Part shown: piece after piece, positions 9,343 through 19,364 of the stretch
Numbering within the stretch: the first letter of the stretch is position 1
Layout of the letters: each line of letters starts with the position of its first letter
Assembly: GCF_007280555.1 (NCBI RefSeq)
Contig: NZ_VKDB01000014.1
Coordinates: forward strand, 1 to 64,000
Direction of reading: 5' to 3'
DNA length: 64,000 nt
Source: Deinococcus detaillensis
GTDB taxonomy: Bacteria; Deinococcota; Deinococci; Deinococcales; Deinococcaceae
The notes under the pieces: generated by a model
Databases searched by the model: none
Seen by the model: the letters and a program-made list of their open reading frames with translations, nothing else
Told to the model about the DNA's origin: nothing
Made by a program: the position numbers and the translations under genes

Positions 9343-10644
9343 TTAGGGAATCAGGTACGTCACCACCAATTGCGCTTTATTGGCATTGTTGCTAATAGCG
9401 ATATAGTCCGACGCATTGTCGCCGTTGGTATCAATCGGGAATTTCATCCGCACTTCGCTGAGATTGCCGCGTGCGGCGCGGTTGGTCAGATCGTCTTTGA
9501 GCCAGGGGCTGATGTCGCTGGCATTCCAACCCGTGGTGGTGCCAACGAAAAAACAGATGCCGGAGCCGCAGGGCGTTTCATCGGTCAGACCGCGCACGTC
9601 AGTACTCAGCGGCGCAATGTTGTAAGCGCTGCCCACGATGGTATTGCCATAAGTCACGTGCTCCAACACCACGCTTTTGCCGAGCAGAACACAGAAGAGG
9701 CCACTGCAAGAAGAAGCTGGGAACAAATCGGTGAACGGCATACCCACAATCGGCGAATTGACATACATCCTCAGCCGCGCCGACAACACATTGTTGGGGT
9801 CAAGGCCAGAAGGCAAACTGGAAATATCGAAGCCGACGAAACCGCGCCGGGATGTATTGTTGCTTTGATCTCCCACCAAAATGTCGCTTGCCACCGAGTT
9901 CACGGCGAAGGTGTTGCTGATTTCGCCCACCGTCGTGGCCTTGATCGGCAAAGTGACCGACAGCTGTTTGTAGGTCTTGAAGGTCGCGTTGGCCGGATTG
10001 CTCAGCGCGTTGCCTGCCAAGTCAGTGGCGGTGTTGGTGACCTGGAAACTGTAGGACTTGCCCGCAGCGGTATACGCCAAATCTGCATTGGGATTGACCG
10101 TCATCACCGTGCCGCCCGCACTCCAGGTAATGGTGCTGGCTCCCACGTCCGCCGATTGAAAAGCCGCCTGAGCACTGGCCTGATTCATCGGCTCCGAAAA
10201 AGTCACGACGATGTTGGCGTCTTTGGCAACCCCTGTAGCGGCGTTGGCAGGCGAGACCGAGACAATCGTGGGCGCAGTGGTGTCGGGGGCATTGGAACGG
10301 GTCACGGTCAGGGTGGTGGACGTTTCATTGCCCGCCGCATCTTTGGCATACACGACGATGGTGTTGCTGCCGACATTAAGCGCTGCCGGAAAGCTGAAGG
10401 TGTCGCCGACCGTCACGCTCTGACGTGCGCCGCCGTTGAGGGTGTATTCGATAGCGGTAACCCCGACATTGTCGCTGCTGGTGCCGCTAACGGTGATGCT
10501 GGCATTGGTGGTGGTCGGCGCTGCTGAGGCGCTGAGTGTCGGCTTGGTGGTATCGCCTGCGGGAGTTGGTGTGCCGCCGCTGCAAGCCGTGAGCGCCAAA
10601 CCGAGCGTCAGTACTGCTACACCTTGTAAAAAAGAACGCTGCAT
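9343..10644 (-). CDS. Surface lipoprotein with Ig-like domains and DNRLRE-like C-terminus
   Basis: The 433-residue protein has a lipoprotein signal (LALTAC, cysteine about residue 21), so it is exported and lipid-anchored. After a Gly/Thr/Pro linker come a bacterial Ig-like domain (residues about 33-113: NASITVSGTSSDNVGVTAIEYTLNGG) and a second Ig-like domain of the SbsA type (about 120-228: PTIVSVSPANAATGVAKDANIVVTFSEPM). A C-terminal region with RRGFVGFDISSLPSGLDPNNVLSARL resembles DNRLRE cell-surface domains. Such proteins act as adhesins or wall components. AAGGAGG seven bases before the ATG supports the start. It has its own terminator at 9294, so it is probably monocistronic. Confidence 0.8.
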   Translation of the reverse strand: MQRSFLQGVAVLTLGLALTACSGGTPTPAGDTTKPTLSASAAPTTTNASITVSGTSSDNVGVTAIEYTLNGGARQSVTVGDTFSFPAALNVGSNTIVVYAKDAAGNETSTTLTVTRSNAPDTTAPTIVSVSPANAATGVAKDANIVVTFSEPMNQASAQAAFQSADVGASTITWSAGGTVMTVNPNADLAYTAAGKSYSFQVTNTATDLAGNALSNPANATFKTYKQLSVTLPIKATTVGEISNTFAVNSVASDILVGDQSNNTSRRGFVGFDISSLPSGLDPNNVLSARLRMYVNSPIVGMPFTDLFPASSCSGLFCVLLGKSVVLEHVTYGNTIVGSAYNIAPLSTDVRGLTDETPCGSGICFFVGTTTGWNASDISPWLKDDLTNRAARGNLSEVRMKFPIDTNGDNASDYIAISNNANKAQLVVTYLIP

Positions 10645-10751
10645 CTTTGTTCCTCCTTGCCTCTTGAATTGAGAGCAAAAGTAGCAAAAGGAGCGTCAAA
10701 AACTTGTCAAACATTTGGGCTTCAATCTGTCAAACCCGGCGCAGTCCCTTC

Positions 10752-11057
10752 CTATGCGCCAGAGGGCAAGCTCAGCGCTCTGGGTTTACCGTTCAGGCCG
10801 GGATGCAAAATCAACACGTCGAGTTGGGCGTGCGGCACCAAAAAAGGCAGCCACGAATGAGAAAGGTAGCTCCGCGCCTGCCCAGCTTGTTCCAGCAAGT
10901 TGAGGCGCTCACCCCCCGCGCCGCGCCCGTCGAGGCCGCGCAGCACCAAGACGGCCCGCTCGCCGCTGCTGACTTCCCAGATGTCAGCCCGCCCGCTGCG
11001 GTCTATACCAGCAGCGTCGCGGTATTCAAATTCATGTGCTTCCCGTAGAAGTCGCAC
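10752..11057 (-). CDS. Small hypothetical protein
   Basis: A possible 101-residue protein starts at GTG 11057, which is preceded by AAGGGGG at a reasonable distance. The stretch DIWEVSSGERAVLVLRGLDGR and the C-terminal LPFLVPHAQLDVLILHPG look like ordinary globular sequence, but I recognise no family and see no motif. It stands alone between two genes of unrelated function. Non-coding shadow is possible, so this is a moderate call based on frame length, codon pattern and the binding site. Confidence 0.45.
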   Translation of the reverse strand: MRLLREAHEFEYRDAAGIDRSGRADIWEVSSGERAVLVLRGLDGRGAGGERLNLLEQAGQARSYLSHSWLPFLVPHAQLDVLILHPGLNGKPRALSLPSGA

Positions 11058-11168
11058 CCCAAAGCCCCCTTGTTGACTGATCGTTGGCAGCAGCTTAGCA
11101 AGTGAGGCGGGTACACATGCCCCTCAAGTGAGTACCGAACTCATCGAAAGAGCTCGCTGGCCTTAAGA

Positions 11169-12371
11169 CTAACTTAATTTAGCCCTGAATTGATCGTAGC
11201 CGAACTCCCGCACGATTTCATAGGTGCCGTTTTGATGCCAAATACCGATGTCGGGATGCTTGACGCCGTTAAAGAAGGAAGTCTTGACCATGGTGTAATG
11301 CATCATGTCGTCAAAGATGACTCGGTCACCGACTTTGAGTTCATTGGGAAAAGAATATTCGTCGATCACGTCGCCCGCCAAGCAAGTGGTGCCGCCCAGC
11401 AAGTAATCATGGACCAGTTCGCCCGGTAAAGCCGCACCGAGGACATTTGGGCGGTAAGGCATTTCCATGACGTCGGGCATGTGGGCGCTGACCGAGACAT
11501 CGAGCAGGGCGATCTTCTTGCCGTTTTCCACCACGTCGAGTACGGTGCTGAGCAGCCAGCCAGTCTGCCAGCCAAAGGCCGAACCCGGTTCCAGAATCAC
11601 GTCCACGTTCCACTTCTGGCGGAAGTCTCGCACCAGCCGGATCAAGCGGTCGGTGTCGTAGCCGGCGCGGGTCATCAGGTGGCCGCCGCCGAAGTTGACC
11701 CACTGCATCTGCGGCAAGAACTCGCCGAAATTGCGCTCCACGACTTCCAAGGTGCGCTCCAGGGTGTCGGAATCTTTTTCGCAGAGGGTATGAAAGTGCA
11801 GGCCGTCCACGCCGTTAAGGAGATCGGGGCGGAAGTTGCTGCGGGTCACGCCGAGACGCGAAAATGGCCCGGCAGGGTTGTAGAGATCGGTTTCGACTTC
11901 GGCGTATTCGGGATTGATGCGGATGCCGATGCCGACTTGTTTGCCTGCGGCGCGGGCAGCTTCGACTTGTGGCTTAAAACGCTCCCACTGCGAGAACGAA
12001 TTGAAGCTCAGGTGGTCGGCCAGTTCCAGGAGTTGCGGGAACTCATTGTCGGCGTAGGCCGGAGCGTAGACATGCACCTCGCCGCGCATTTCCTGCTTGG
12101 CCAAAATCGCTTCGTTGAGGCTGCTGGCGGTGGCTCCAGTGACGCCGTATTCGCGCAGCCAATGGAAGGTGCTGAACATCGAAAAGCCCTTAAAAGCCAC
12201 GATAATTTGCGCTCCACTGGCGGCCTGCACCTGCGAAATCAGCGACAAGTTGCGCCGCAGCCTTGATTCGTCAAGCACGAAGGCGGGGCTGGGAATGGTG
12301 TCCCAGGGGATTTGCTCGGCGGGATAGACGTCGGGGAGGGTGATCTGGAATTCGGCGGGGGCGGCAGTCAT
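11169..12371 (-). CDS. nspC: Carboxynorspermidine/carboxyspermidine decarboxylase
   Basis: This PLP enzyme of the alanine-racemase fold decarboxylates carboxy(nor)spermidine in the alternative polyamine pathway. The 400-residue protein contains PSPAFVLDESRLRRNL, the PLP-lysine region IIVAFKGFSMFSTFHWLREYG, NPEYAEVETDLYNPAGPFSRLG, GLHFHTLCE, VNFGGGHLMTR and LAGDVIDEYSF, all typical of NspC rather than of diaminopimelate or ornithine decarboxylases. The ATG at 12371 is chosen because TACCCT lies seven bases upstream. The pathway partner, carboxy(nor)spermidine dehydrogenase, is not next to it. The gene is divergent from trpS, with the two promoters in a gap of under 80 bases. Confidence 0.93.
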   Translation of the reverse strand: MTAAPAEFQITLPDVYPAEQIPWDTIPSPAFVLDESRLRRNLSLISQVQAASGAQIIVAFKGFSMFSTFHWLREYGVTGATASSLNEAILAKQEMRGEVHVYAPAYADNEFPQLLELADHLSFNSFSQWERFKPQVEAARAAGKQVGIGIRINPEYAEVETDLYNPAGPFSRLGVTRSNFRPDLLNGVDGLHFHTLCEKDSDTLERTLEVVERNFGEFLPQMQWVNFGGGHLMTRAGYDTDRLIRLVRDFRQKWNVDVILEPGSAFGWQTGWLLSTVLDVVENGKKIALLDVSVSAHMPDVMEMPYRPNVLGAALPGELVHDYLLGGTTCLAGDVIDEYSFPNELKVGDRVIFDDMMHYTMVKTSFFNGVKHPDIGIWHQNGTYEIVREFGYDQFRAKLS

Positions 12372-12378
12372 AAGGCTT

Positions 12379-12384
12379 AGGGTA
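12379..12384 (-). promoter_or_regulatory. -10 box of leaderless nspC
   Basis: TACCCT on the minus strand, seven bases before the nspC ATG. Confidence 0.5.
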
Positions 12385-12435
12385 CAAGATCGGTGAGTGG
12401 GCTTTTGTGCCGATTCCAACGGGGGCGTTTTGCAC

Positions 12436-12441
12436 TACACT
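12436..12441 (+). promoter_or_regulatory. -10 box of leaderless trpS
   Basis: TACACT ends seven bases before the trpS ATG. The intervening TCCCCCC is not a ribosome binding site, so the mRNA is probably leaderless. Confidence 0.55.
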
Positions 12442-12448
12442 TCCCCCC

Positions 12449-13447
12449 ATGTCTACGGTTTTTTCAGGAATCCAGCCCACCGGCGAGCCGCACATCGGCA
12501 ACCTGTTTGGGGCGATGTTCAATTACGTCAAATTGGGCGAGCAGTACGGCAAAAACGCCATTTACTGCATCGTGGATTTGCACGCGCCGACCAATCCTCT
12601 GGCTTACGACAAAGATACCTTGGCCCGCCTGACTTACGAAATGGCGCTGGCGAATATGGCGGTAGGGCTCGACCCCGAAAAAGTTATTTTCTTCGTGCAG
12701 TCGCATGTCCGCGAGCATTCGGAGCTGAGTTGGCTCTTTACGGTGCAGACTCCGGTGGGCGAGTTGGAGCGCATGACCCAGTACAAAGACAAAGCCGGCA
12801 AGCTGGAGAGCGTCCCGGCGGGGCTGCTGATGTACCCGGTGCTGATGGCCGCCGACATCCTTTTGTATAAGGCCGACACTGTGCCCGTCGGTGAAGATCA
12901 GCTTCAGCACATTGAGCTGACCCGCGAAATTGCCCGGAGATTTAACCACACCTTCGGGGAGACATTTCCTGAGCCGAGGGCGGTGCTGACCCAAGAAGCC
13001 CTGCGGGTGCCCGGCGTGGACGGCAACGGCAAGATGGGCAAAAGCAAGGGGCCGGGCAGCACCATCGGCATCTTGGAGGACTTCGGCAGCATCTGGCAAA
13101 AGCTGCGGGTCGCTCCCACCGACCCCGCCCGCGTGCGCCGCACTGATCCGGGCAACCCCGACATCTGCCTGATCTTCGATTACCACAAACTCTTCAGCGA
13201 CCTGCCGACCATCCAGATGGTGGACGTGGAGTGCCGCCGCGCCGGAATCGGCTGCATCGATTGCAAAAAAGCCCTGCTGACCGGCATCGAGCGCACGCTG
13301 ACGCCCATTCAGGAGCGGGCCGCCGAGTTGCAGCAACGCCCCCAGCAGGTTTACGACGCGCTGGCCCACGGAGCCGATCAGGCCCGCGCTATCGCCCAGC
13401 CGGTCATGGAAGAAGTGCGGGAGAAAATGGGGTTTTTGAAGCTGTGA
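12449..13447 (+). CDS. trpS: Tryptophan--tRNA ligase
   Basis: This class I aminoacyl-tRNA synthetase charges tRNA-Trp. The 332-residue protein begins STVFSGIQPTGEPHIGNLFGA, with HIGN as the HIGH motif, and carries KMGKSKG as the KMSKS loop near residue 195. VGEDQLQHIELTREIARRFN is the tryptophan-site segment. A tidy CXXC-like pair (GCIDCKK) lies in the anticodon half, as in several bacterial TrpRS. Start choice rests on homology and on the -10 box seven bases upstream. ScpA follows after 13 bases, so the two are probably co-transcribed. Confidence 0.97.
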   Translation: MSTVFSGIQPTGEPHIGNLFGAMFNYVKLGEQYGKNAIYCIVDLHAPTNPLAYDKDTLARLTYEMALANMAVGLDPEKVIFFVQSHVREHSELSWLFTVQTPVGELERMTQYKDKAGKLESVPAGLLMYPVLMAADILLYKADTVPVGEDQLQHIELTREIARRFNHTFGETFPEPRAVLTQEALRVPGVDGNGKMGKSKGPGSTIGILEDFGSIWQKLRVAPTDPARVRRTDPGNPDICLIFDYHKLFSDLPTIQMVDVECRRAGIGCIDCKKALLTGIERTLTPIQERAAELQQRPQQVYDALAHGADQARAIAQPVMEEVREKMGFLKL

Positions 13448-13460
13448 GCGCAAGCAGTTG

Positions 13461-14240
13461 ATGGCGCGTGCAAAAAACACCGTTGAGCCGTCATCAAATT
13501 TGACTTCTCTCACGGCGGCCAATCCTTTCCTGTTCACCTTTCCCAACTTTTCCGGCACGCTCAGTGAGCTGGCCGCCGAGTTGCGCTCCGAGCGGCTGGA
13601 ACCGGGCGAGGTGCCGCTGCTGCTGCTGACCCGCGAAGTGCTGGCGCGGGCAGCCGCCCAGCAGCTGAGGCCTGAAGAACACGCCGAAACGCTGCCGCTG
13701 CTGGCTGGGGTGATTGCCCTCAAGGCCCGTTTGCTACTGCCGAAACCAGAAGCGCTGGCGGCAGAAGGCGCGGGCGAATGGGACGAGTTGGAAGAGGTGC
13801 TGGAAAGCGTGGAAGCTTTGGCCGAGCTGGACGCTCTGGTGTCGTTTTTGAGTCAGCGGCGCTCGGAGCGGGCGGGACTGATCGCGGCGCGGCCTCTCGA
13901 TCTCCAGTTGCCCCGAAAAGTGCGGCCAGCGGCGGGCAGCGCGGGGCTGGCCAAATTGGTCAAGGCCGCCCAAAGCACGGTGCGCGAAGTGCAGGTGCCG
14001 CTGCTTTCCCGCGAGCGCCTGACCCTGGCCGGAGCGCTGCGGGCACTCAGCGCCTTTGGCACGCGGCTGCGAACGTTTACTTTTTTCAGCGTACCGGTGA
14101 AAGACTGGGGCGAGCGGGCCACCTATTTTTTGGCGCTGCTGGAAGGCGTCAAGGACGGAACGTTCAGCGTGCAGCAAGCCGAGCCATTCGCGGACATCGA
14201 GGTGCGGCACTTGCGCGAGGAGTTGGAAGAGGTGTCTTAG
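13461..14240 (+). CDS. scpA: Segregation and condensation protein A
   Basis: ScpA is the kleisin subunit of the SMC-ScpAB condensin complex that organises and segregates the chromosome. The 259-residue protein has the family layout: an N-terminal SMC-neck-binding region (FSGTLSELAAELRSERLEPGEVPLLLLTREVL), a helical block (LPLLAGVIALKARLLLPKPE), a variable middle, and a C-terminal winged helix (DWGERATYFLALLEGVKDGTFSVQQAEPFADIEV). The usual start FDGPLELLL is degenerate here. It follows trpS after 13 bases. scpB is not adjacent, unlike in many genomes. The ATG at 13461 is preferred over the TTG just before it. Confidence 0.88.
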   Translation: MARAKNTVEPSSNLTSLTAANPFLFTFPNFSGTLSELAAELRSERLEPGEVPLLLLTREVLARAAAQQLRPEEHAETLPLLAGVIALKARLLLPKPEALAAEGAGEWDELEEVLESVEALAELDALVSFLSQRRSERAGLIAARPLDLQLPRKVRPAAGSAGLAKLVKAAQSTVREVQVPLLSRERLTLAGALRALSAFGTRLRTFTFFSVPVKDWGERATYFLALLEGVKDGTFSVQQAEPFADIEVRHLREELEEVS

Positions 14241-14266
14241 GCGGATTGCTGAACGCGGGAAAAGTG

Positions 14267-15154
14267 CTAGACCTTCTTCCGCGCAGACTCGAAGGCCTGC
14301 ACCCAACCGGAATAGTTGCGGGCAATCTGGCTGACGGCGGCTTCACGGCTGATTTCCTTTGCCAAATAGGCCTTGAGGGCGTCCCAGAAGGTCGTTCGGC
14401 CCACCGCGAAACCGGTGAAGCCGGGAGTGGTCGCTGCGGTCTCCAGCCACGCTTTGACTTGCTGGTCGTCCGCGCCGCGCCCCAAGATAATCAGGTCTAC
14501 GTTGCCGCGTCCGCCGCACCGAGCGGCTTGCACCAGCGCCTCAGCGTTTTGGTGGCTGCCGACGCCCTCCACTTTCCACAGTTGCGGTTCTATGCCCGCG
14601 TCTTGCAACTCGTGAATGGCCCGCACCATCAACTCGGGGCGAATCTGAGTATCGTAATCAGCAGTTTTTTCCGTGTCGGTGGCGGGAACGAGCAATTCAA
14701 ACATCAGCGGACGCTGAGCAGCCTGCAAGTAAGTGGACAGGCGGGCTAATTTCTCTCGCTGGCGGGCGTTGGATTCGCCGTCCCCGGTGGGGTTGTAGCG
14801 CACCAGCACCTTGACATACGCCGGGTTCATCGCCTCGATATGGGCCTCATAGTCGTCTCCATATTCGAAGTCGAACTCGTCTTGGCCGCTCTTTTCCACC
14901 GGACAGGCGGTCAGGATGCCGCGCCGCTGGGCGTCTTGTAAAATTTCCGCGCCGAACTGCTCGTCGACCAGAATGCCGCCTTTGTCTAGGGCCTCGTTCG
15001 CTTCCAAAAAGCCCTCGTAGACCACTTGCTTGGCGGCTTTGATCTGAGCGGTCTGCTCGGCACTCAGGGGCGGCTCTAAGCCGAACAGGCCCTGCTCGAA
15101 CGAACCCCGGTGGTCAAACGGCAGGATGTAAAGGGCGCTGGGATTGGGTTTCAT
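14267..15154 (-). CDS. DUF2090-type class I aldolase (IolJ-like / 2-deoxy-5-keto-6-phosphogluconate aldolase family)
   Basis: The 295-residue protein begins NPSALYILPFDHRGSFEQGLFG, the DHRGSF motif of DUF2090 TIM-barrel aldolases. It continues with GILVDEQFGAEILQDA, the active-site strand, and LWKVEGVGSHQNAE and GFAVGRTTFWDALKAYL with phosphate-binding residues. In inositol catabolism this domain is found fused to IolC kinases or alone and is linked to cleavage of 2-deoxy-5-keto-gluconate 6-phosphate. No other inositol gene lies nearby, so the substrate here is uncertain. TACGTT six bases before the ATG at 15154 makes it a leaderless gene; an upstream ATG at 15169 would precede the promoter. 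It lies downstream of cydB on the same strand. Confidence 0.8.
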   Translation of the reverse strand: MKPNPSALYILPFDHRGSFEQGLFGLEPPLSAEQTAQIKAAKQVVYEGFLEANEALDKGGILVDEQFGAEILQDAQRRGILTACPVEKSGQDEFDFEYGDDYEAHIEAMNPAYVKVLVRYNPTGDGESNARQREKLARLSTYLQAAQRPLMFELLVPATDTEKTADYDTQIRPELMVRAIHELQDAGIEPQLWKVEGVGSHQNAEALVQAARCGGRGNVDLIILGRGADDQQVKAWLETAATTPGFTGFAVGRTTFWDALKAYLAKEISREAAVSQIARNYSGWVQAFESARKKV

Positions 15155-15160
15155 GAGAGC

Positions 15161-15166
15161 AACGTA
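15161..15166 (-). promoter_or_regulatory. -10 box of leaderless DUF2090 aldolase gene
   Basis: TACGTT on the minus strand, six bases before the ATG at 15154. Confidence 0.45.
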
Positions 15167-15210
15167 CACCCCCAGCCCCAGCGCCCGGATGAAGACAAGT
15201 CAAAGACGGC

Positions 15211-16257
15211 TCAATCTGTGCCGTGCGAGATGATTTCTTGGTTGATCTTCGGCTCGTCCACTGCGATGCGGTGACGGAACACGTAATAATTCCAAGCTTG
15301 GTAGCCGATAATCAGCGGCAAGAAAATTCCGCCCACGATGGTCATCAGGTACAGCGTGTACGGCTGGCTGGCGGCGTTGCGGATGGTCAGATCGTAGGCC
15401 GCGCCGAGGGTGGACGGCAAGACTTTGGGAAACAAACCCAGAAAGACCGTGACCACCGAAAAGACTATGGTGAGGCTGCTCATGGCAAAGCTCAGTCCAT
15501 CGCGCTTGAGGCGCAGAGAAAGCCAGATGCCGGCCAAAGTCAGCGCCGCCAGCGCAGGCAAGACCCAATTGCTGAGCCCGAAGCTTCTGAACAGCTCCTC
15601 GCGCACGTAGCCGAGGTAGACAAAGCCCAGCACCGCGACGGTGGCAAATGCGCCCCAGAACAGCGCCGCCGAACGGGCGCGGGCGTGGAGTGCGCTCTGG
15701 GTGTCCAGGCGCAGCAGCAAAAAGGTTGCGCCATGCAGCATAAACAGCAGCGTGGTGGTCAGGCCGCCGAACAGGGTAAAGGGGGTGATGTAACTGGTCA
15801 GCGTGCCTTGATAAACGCCCGCCTGACCGATTGGAAGGCCCTGCACCAGCGCCGCCATGATCAGCCCCCAGGCAAACGCCGGAATAAAACTGCCGATAAA
15901 ACTGGTCACGTCCCAGAAGACGCGCCAGTGGCGGTGATCCACCTGCGCCCGGAACTCGAAAGCCACCCCGCGTCCGATCAGGGCCAGCAAAATCAGGGTG
16001 AAGAGTGGATAGAGGCCGGTCAGGAGTGCGCCGTACCACAGCGGGAAGGTGGCAAAAATCGCGCCCGCCGCCAAAATGACCCAGACTTCATTGCCGTCCC
16101 AAAACGGGCCGATGGTGTTGATCAGCGCCTTGCGTTCGCGCTCGTTGCGGGCCAGAAAGGGGCGCAGCAAATCCACGCCGAAGTCGAAGCCTTCAAGGAA
16201 AAAGTAAATGGCAAAGCAGGCCGTGACAATCCAAAACCAAAGTGCGGCGTAGTCCAT
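15211..16257 (-). CDS. cydB: Cytochrome bd ubiquinol oxidase subunit II
   Basis: CydB is the membrane partner of CydA in the bd-type terminal oxidase, which oxidises quinol and reduces oxygen to water without pumping protons. The 348-residue protein has about eight membrane segments. It begins [27 protein letters not shown] and has [23 protein letters not shown] and GVAFEFR, which are diagnostic of CydB. GGAGGA precedes the ATG. The gap of 118 bases from cydA holds nothing else identifiable. It is the last gene of the cydDCAB operon. I saw no CydX-like small protein after it. Confidence 0.95.
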   Translation of the reverse strand: MDYAALWFWIVTACFAIYFFLEGFDFGVDLLRPFLARNERERKALINTIGPFWDGNEVWVILAAGAIFATFPLWYGALLTGLYPLFTLILLALIGRGVAFEFRAQVDHRHWRVFWDVTSFIGSFIPAFAWGLIMAALVQGLPIGQAGVYQGTLTSYITPFTLFGGLTTTLLFMLHGATFLLLRLDTQSALHARARSAALFWGAFATVAVLGFVYLGYVREELFRSFGLSNWVLPALAALTLAGIWLSLRLKRDGLSFAMSSLTIVFSVVTVFLGLFPKVLPSTLGAAYDLTIRNAASQPYTLYLMTIVGGIFLPLIIGYQAWNYYVFRHRIAVDEPKINQEIISHGTD

Positions 16258-16375
16258 TGGGGGAGTCCTCCAGAGTAGATGCGAAGGTGGAAAGGCAACC
16301 GCTAATGCTCACTTCTCCCAACTTCTCGCAGAGAGAGATGGAGGGGCAGAGGGGGTGGTGAGCAGTGCGAATCCC

Positions 16376-17783
<1,408 letters not shown>

Positions 17784-17794
<11 letters not shown>

Positions 17795-19364
17795 GTGGCA
17801 GCTCCGTGAGGTTTCCTTGATGCAGGCGGCAAAGGGTATCGGCAAGGGAAAGCGGCGCGGTGTGGTGGGTGGCAAAAATCAGGGTGCGCCCGGCTCGGCG
17901 GCGCTGAATGGCCGCGACCGCCAAGCCTTCGGAAACAGGGTCGAGGTGGGCGGTGGGCTCATCCAGAATCAGCACGGCTGACGGCCTCAGCAGAGCGCGG
18001 GCCAGTGCCACACGCTGCCGCTCGCCGCCGCTGAGTTTTGCGCCGCCCTCGCCGATCCAGTTATCCAAGTTCAGATGGCTGAGGCCGAGTTCGTCCAGCC
18101 GCTCACGCAATTCGGCGTCGCTGGCGGTAGGCAAGGCGAGGCGCAAGTTGGCCGCCACGGTGCCGTCCATCAGGGCCGCATCTTGGTCGAGGATGCTCAG
18201 CTGGGTGCGCCACGCAGCCGGGTCAAGCTGGGTCAATGGGGTGCCGCCCACGCTAATTTGACCGGAAGCGGGATCGAGGTCGCGGGCCAGCAAACGCAGC
18301 AAGGTGGTTTTGCCCGCCCCGCTTTCTCCGATGATGGCGGTGGCTGAGCCGTGCGGGAAGGAGTGGGTGAGGCGCGACGGGTCACCGGAAAACAGCACCA
18401 CGTCGTGCAGCGTGAGGGCCAACTGTGCTGGCAGGCTGGCCGGATGCGCGGGCGGCGTCACACTCGGCCTCAGCGCTTGCAACTCGGCCAAGCGCTCCGC
18501 TGCGCCGAGGCCTTCTGCGCGGGCGGCGGGCAGGGCGCTGAGCACGGCAGCGGCGTCAAAAGCGGCCACCACGCCCAGAGCGGCGGCGGCCAGCCACGCG
18601 GCGGCGAGGTCGCCCGCTTGCACCAAGCTGCCCAAGCGCCACATCAGCAAGGTCAGCGCCAGCACCGCCAAGCCTTCGCGGGTAAAAGTCAGGCGAGCGG
18701 GTAGAGCGGCCAGGCGAGCTTCCACCTCGGTCAGTGCCGTTTGAATGGGCGCGAGGCGGGCGCGGGCCACGTGCGGGGCCAGTTCACCGCCGAAGCTGCT
18801 GAGGGCCAGCAAGGTTCCGGCATGTTGGCCGTCCAATTCGGCGCGGGTGCCCGCCAGGTGGGCGGCTTGGCGGCTCAGGCGAACGGGTAGGTAAGCGGCC
18901 AGCAACAAGAGTGGCCCCACCAGCAGCGCCGACAAGGGATCGAGCAGCGCTAAGCCCAGTGTCAGCAGAGTTGCCAAGCACAGATACGTCCACAGCGGCA
19001 GGTCAGCCCGCAAGGTTTCAAAAGTCAGGGCGTCCACGTCGGCCCCGGCCCGCAGCAGCAACGCGCCCTGACCGTGCTGGGCGGGCAGTTCACGGCCCAA
19101 CGGCGCGAGGCGGACATACAGCTGAGCGCGGAGCACTTGCGCCTGTGTCAGCGCCGCGCCGTGTGAGAGCAGCCGCTCAGCGTAACGCAGCCCGCTGCGG
19201 CCCATGCCGAAGGCCCGCACGCCAGTTGTCAGCACGCCGAGGGCCAGCAAGGTTTCGGGATGCTGGGATGCCCGGACGAGCAGAGCGCCGCCCGTCGCGG
19301 TGAGGCCGAAGGCGCAGAGGGCCGCCAGCAACGCCAGAAAGAGCGGTAAAGCGTAGCGTTTCAT
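17784..19364 (-). CDS. cydC: ABC transporter CydC, cytochrome bd assembly
   Basis: CydC pairs with CydD to form the ABC exporter (of cysteine/glutathione or haem-linked substrates) needed to assemble cytochrome bd. The 526-residue protein has an N-terminal membrane domain of six helices and an ATPase domain from about residue 315. The Walker A motif is GESGAGKTT, the signature LSGGERQR and the Walker [10 protein letters not shown]. It begins [21 protein letters not shown], typical of CydC. It overlaps cydD by four bases upstream and cydA by 11 downstream, which ties the assembly factor directly to the oxidase subunits. Confidence 0.9.
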
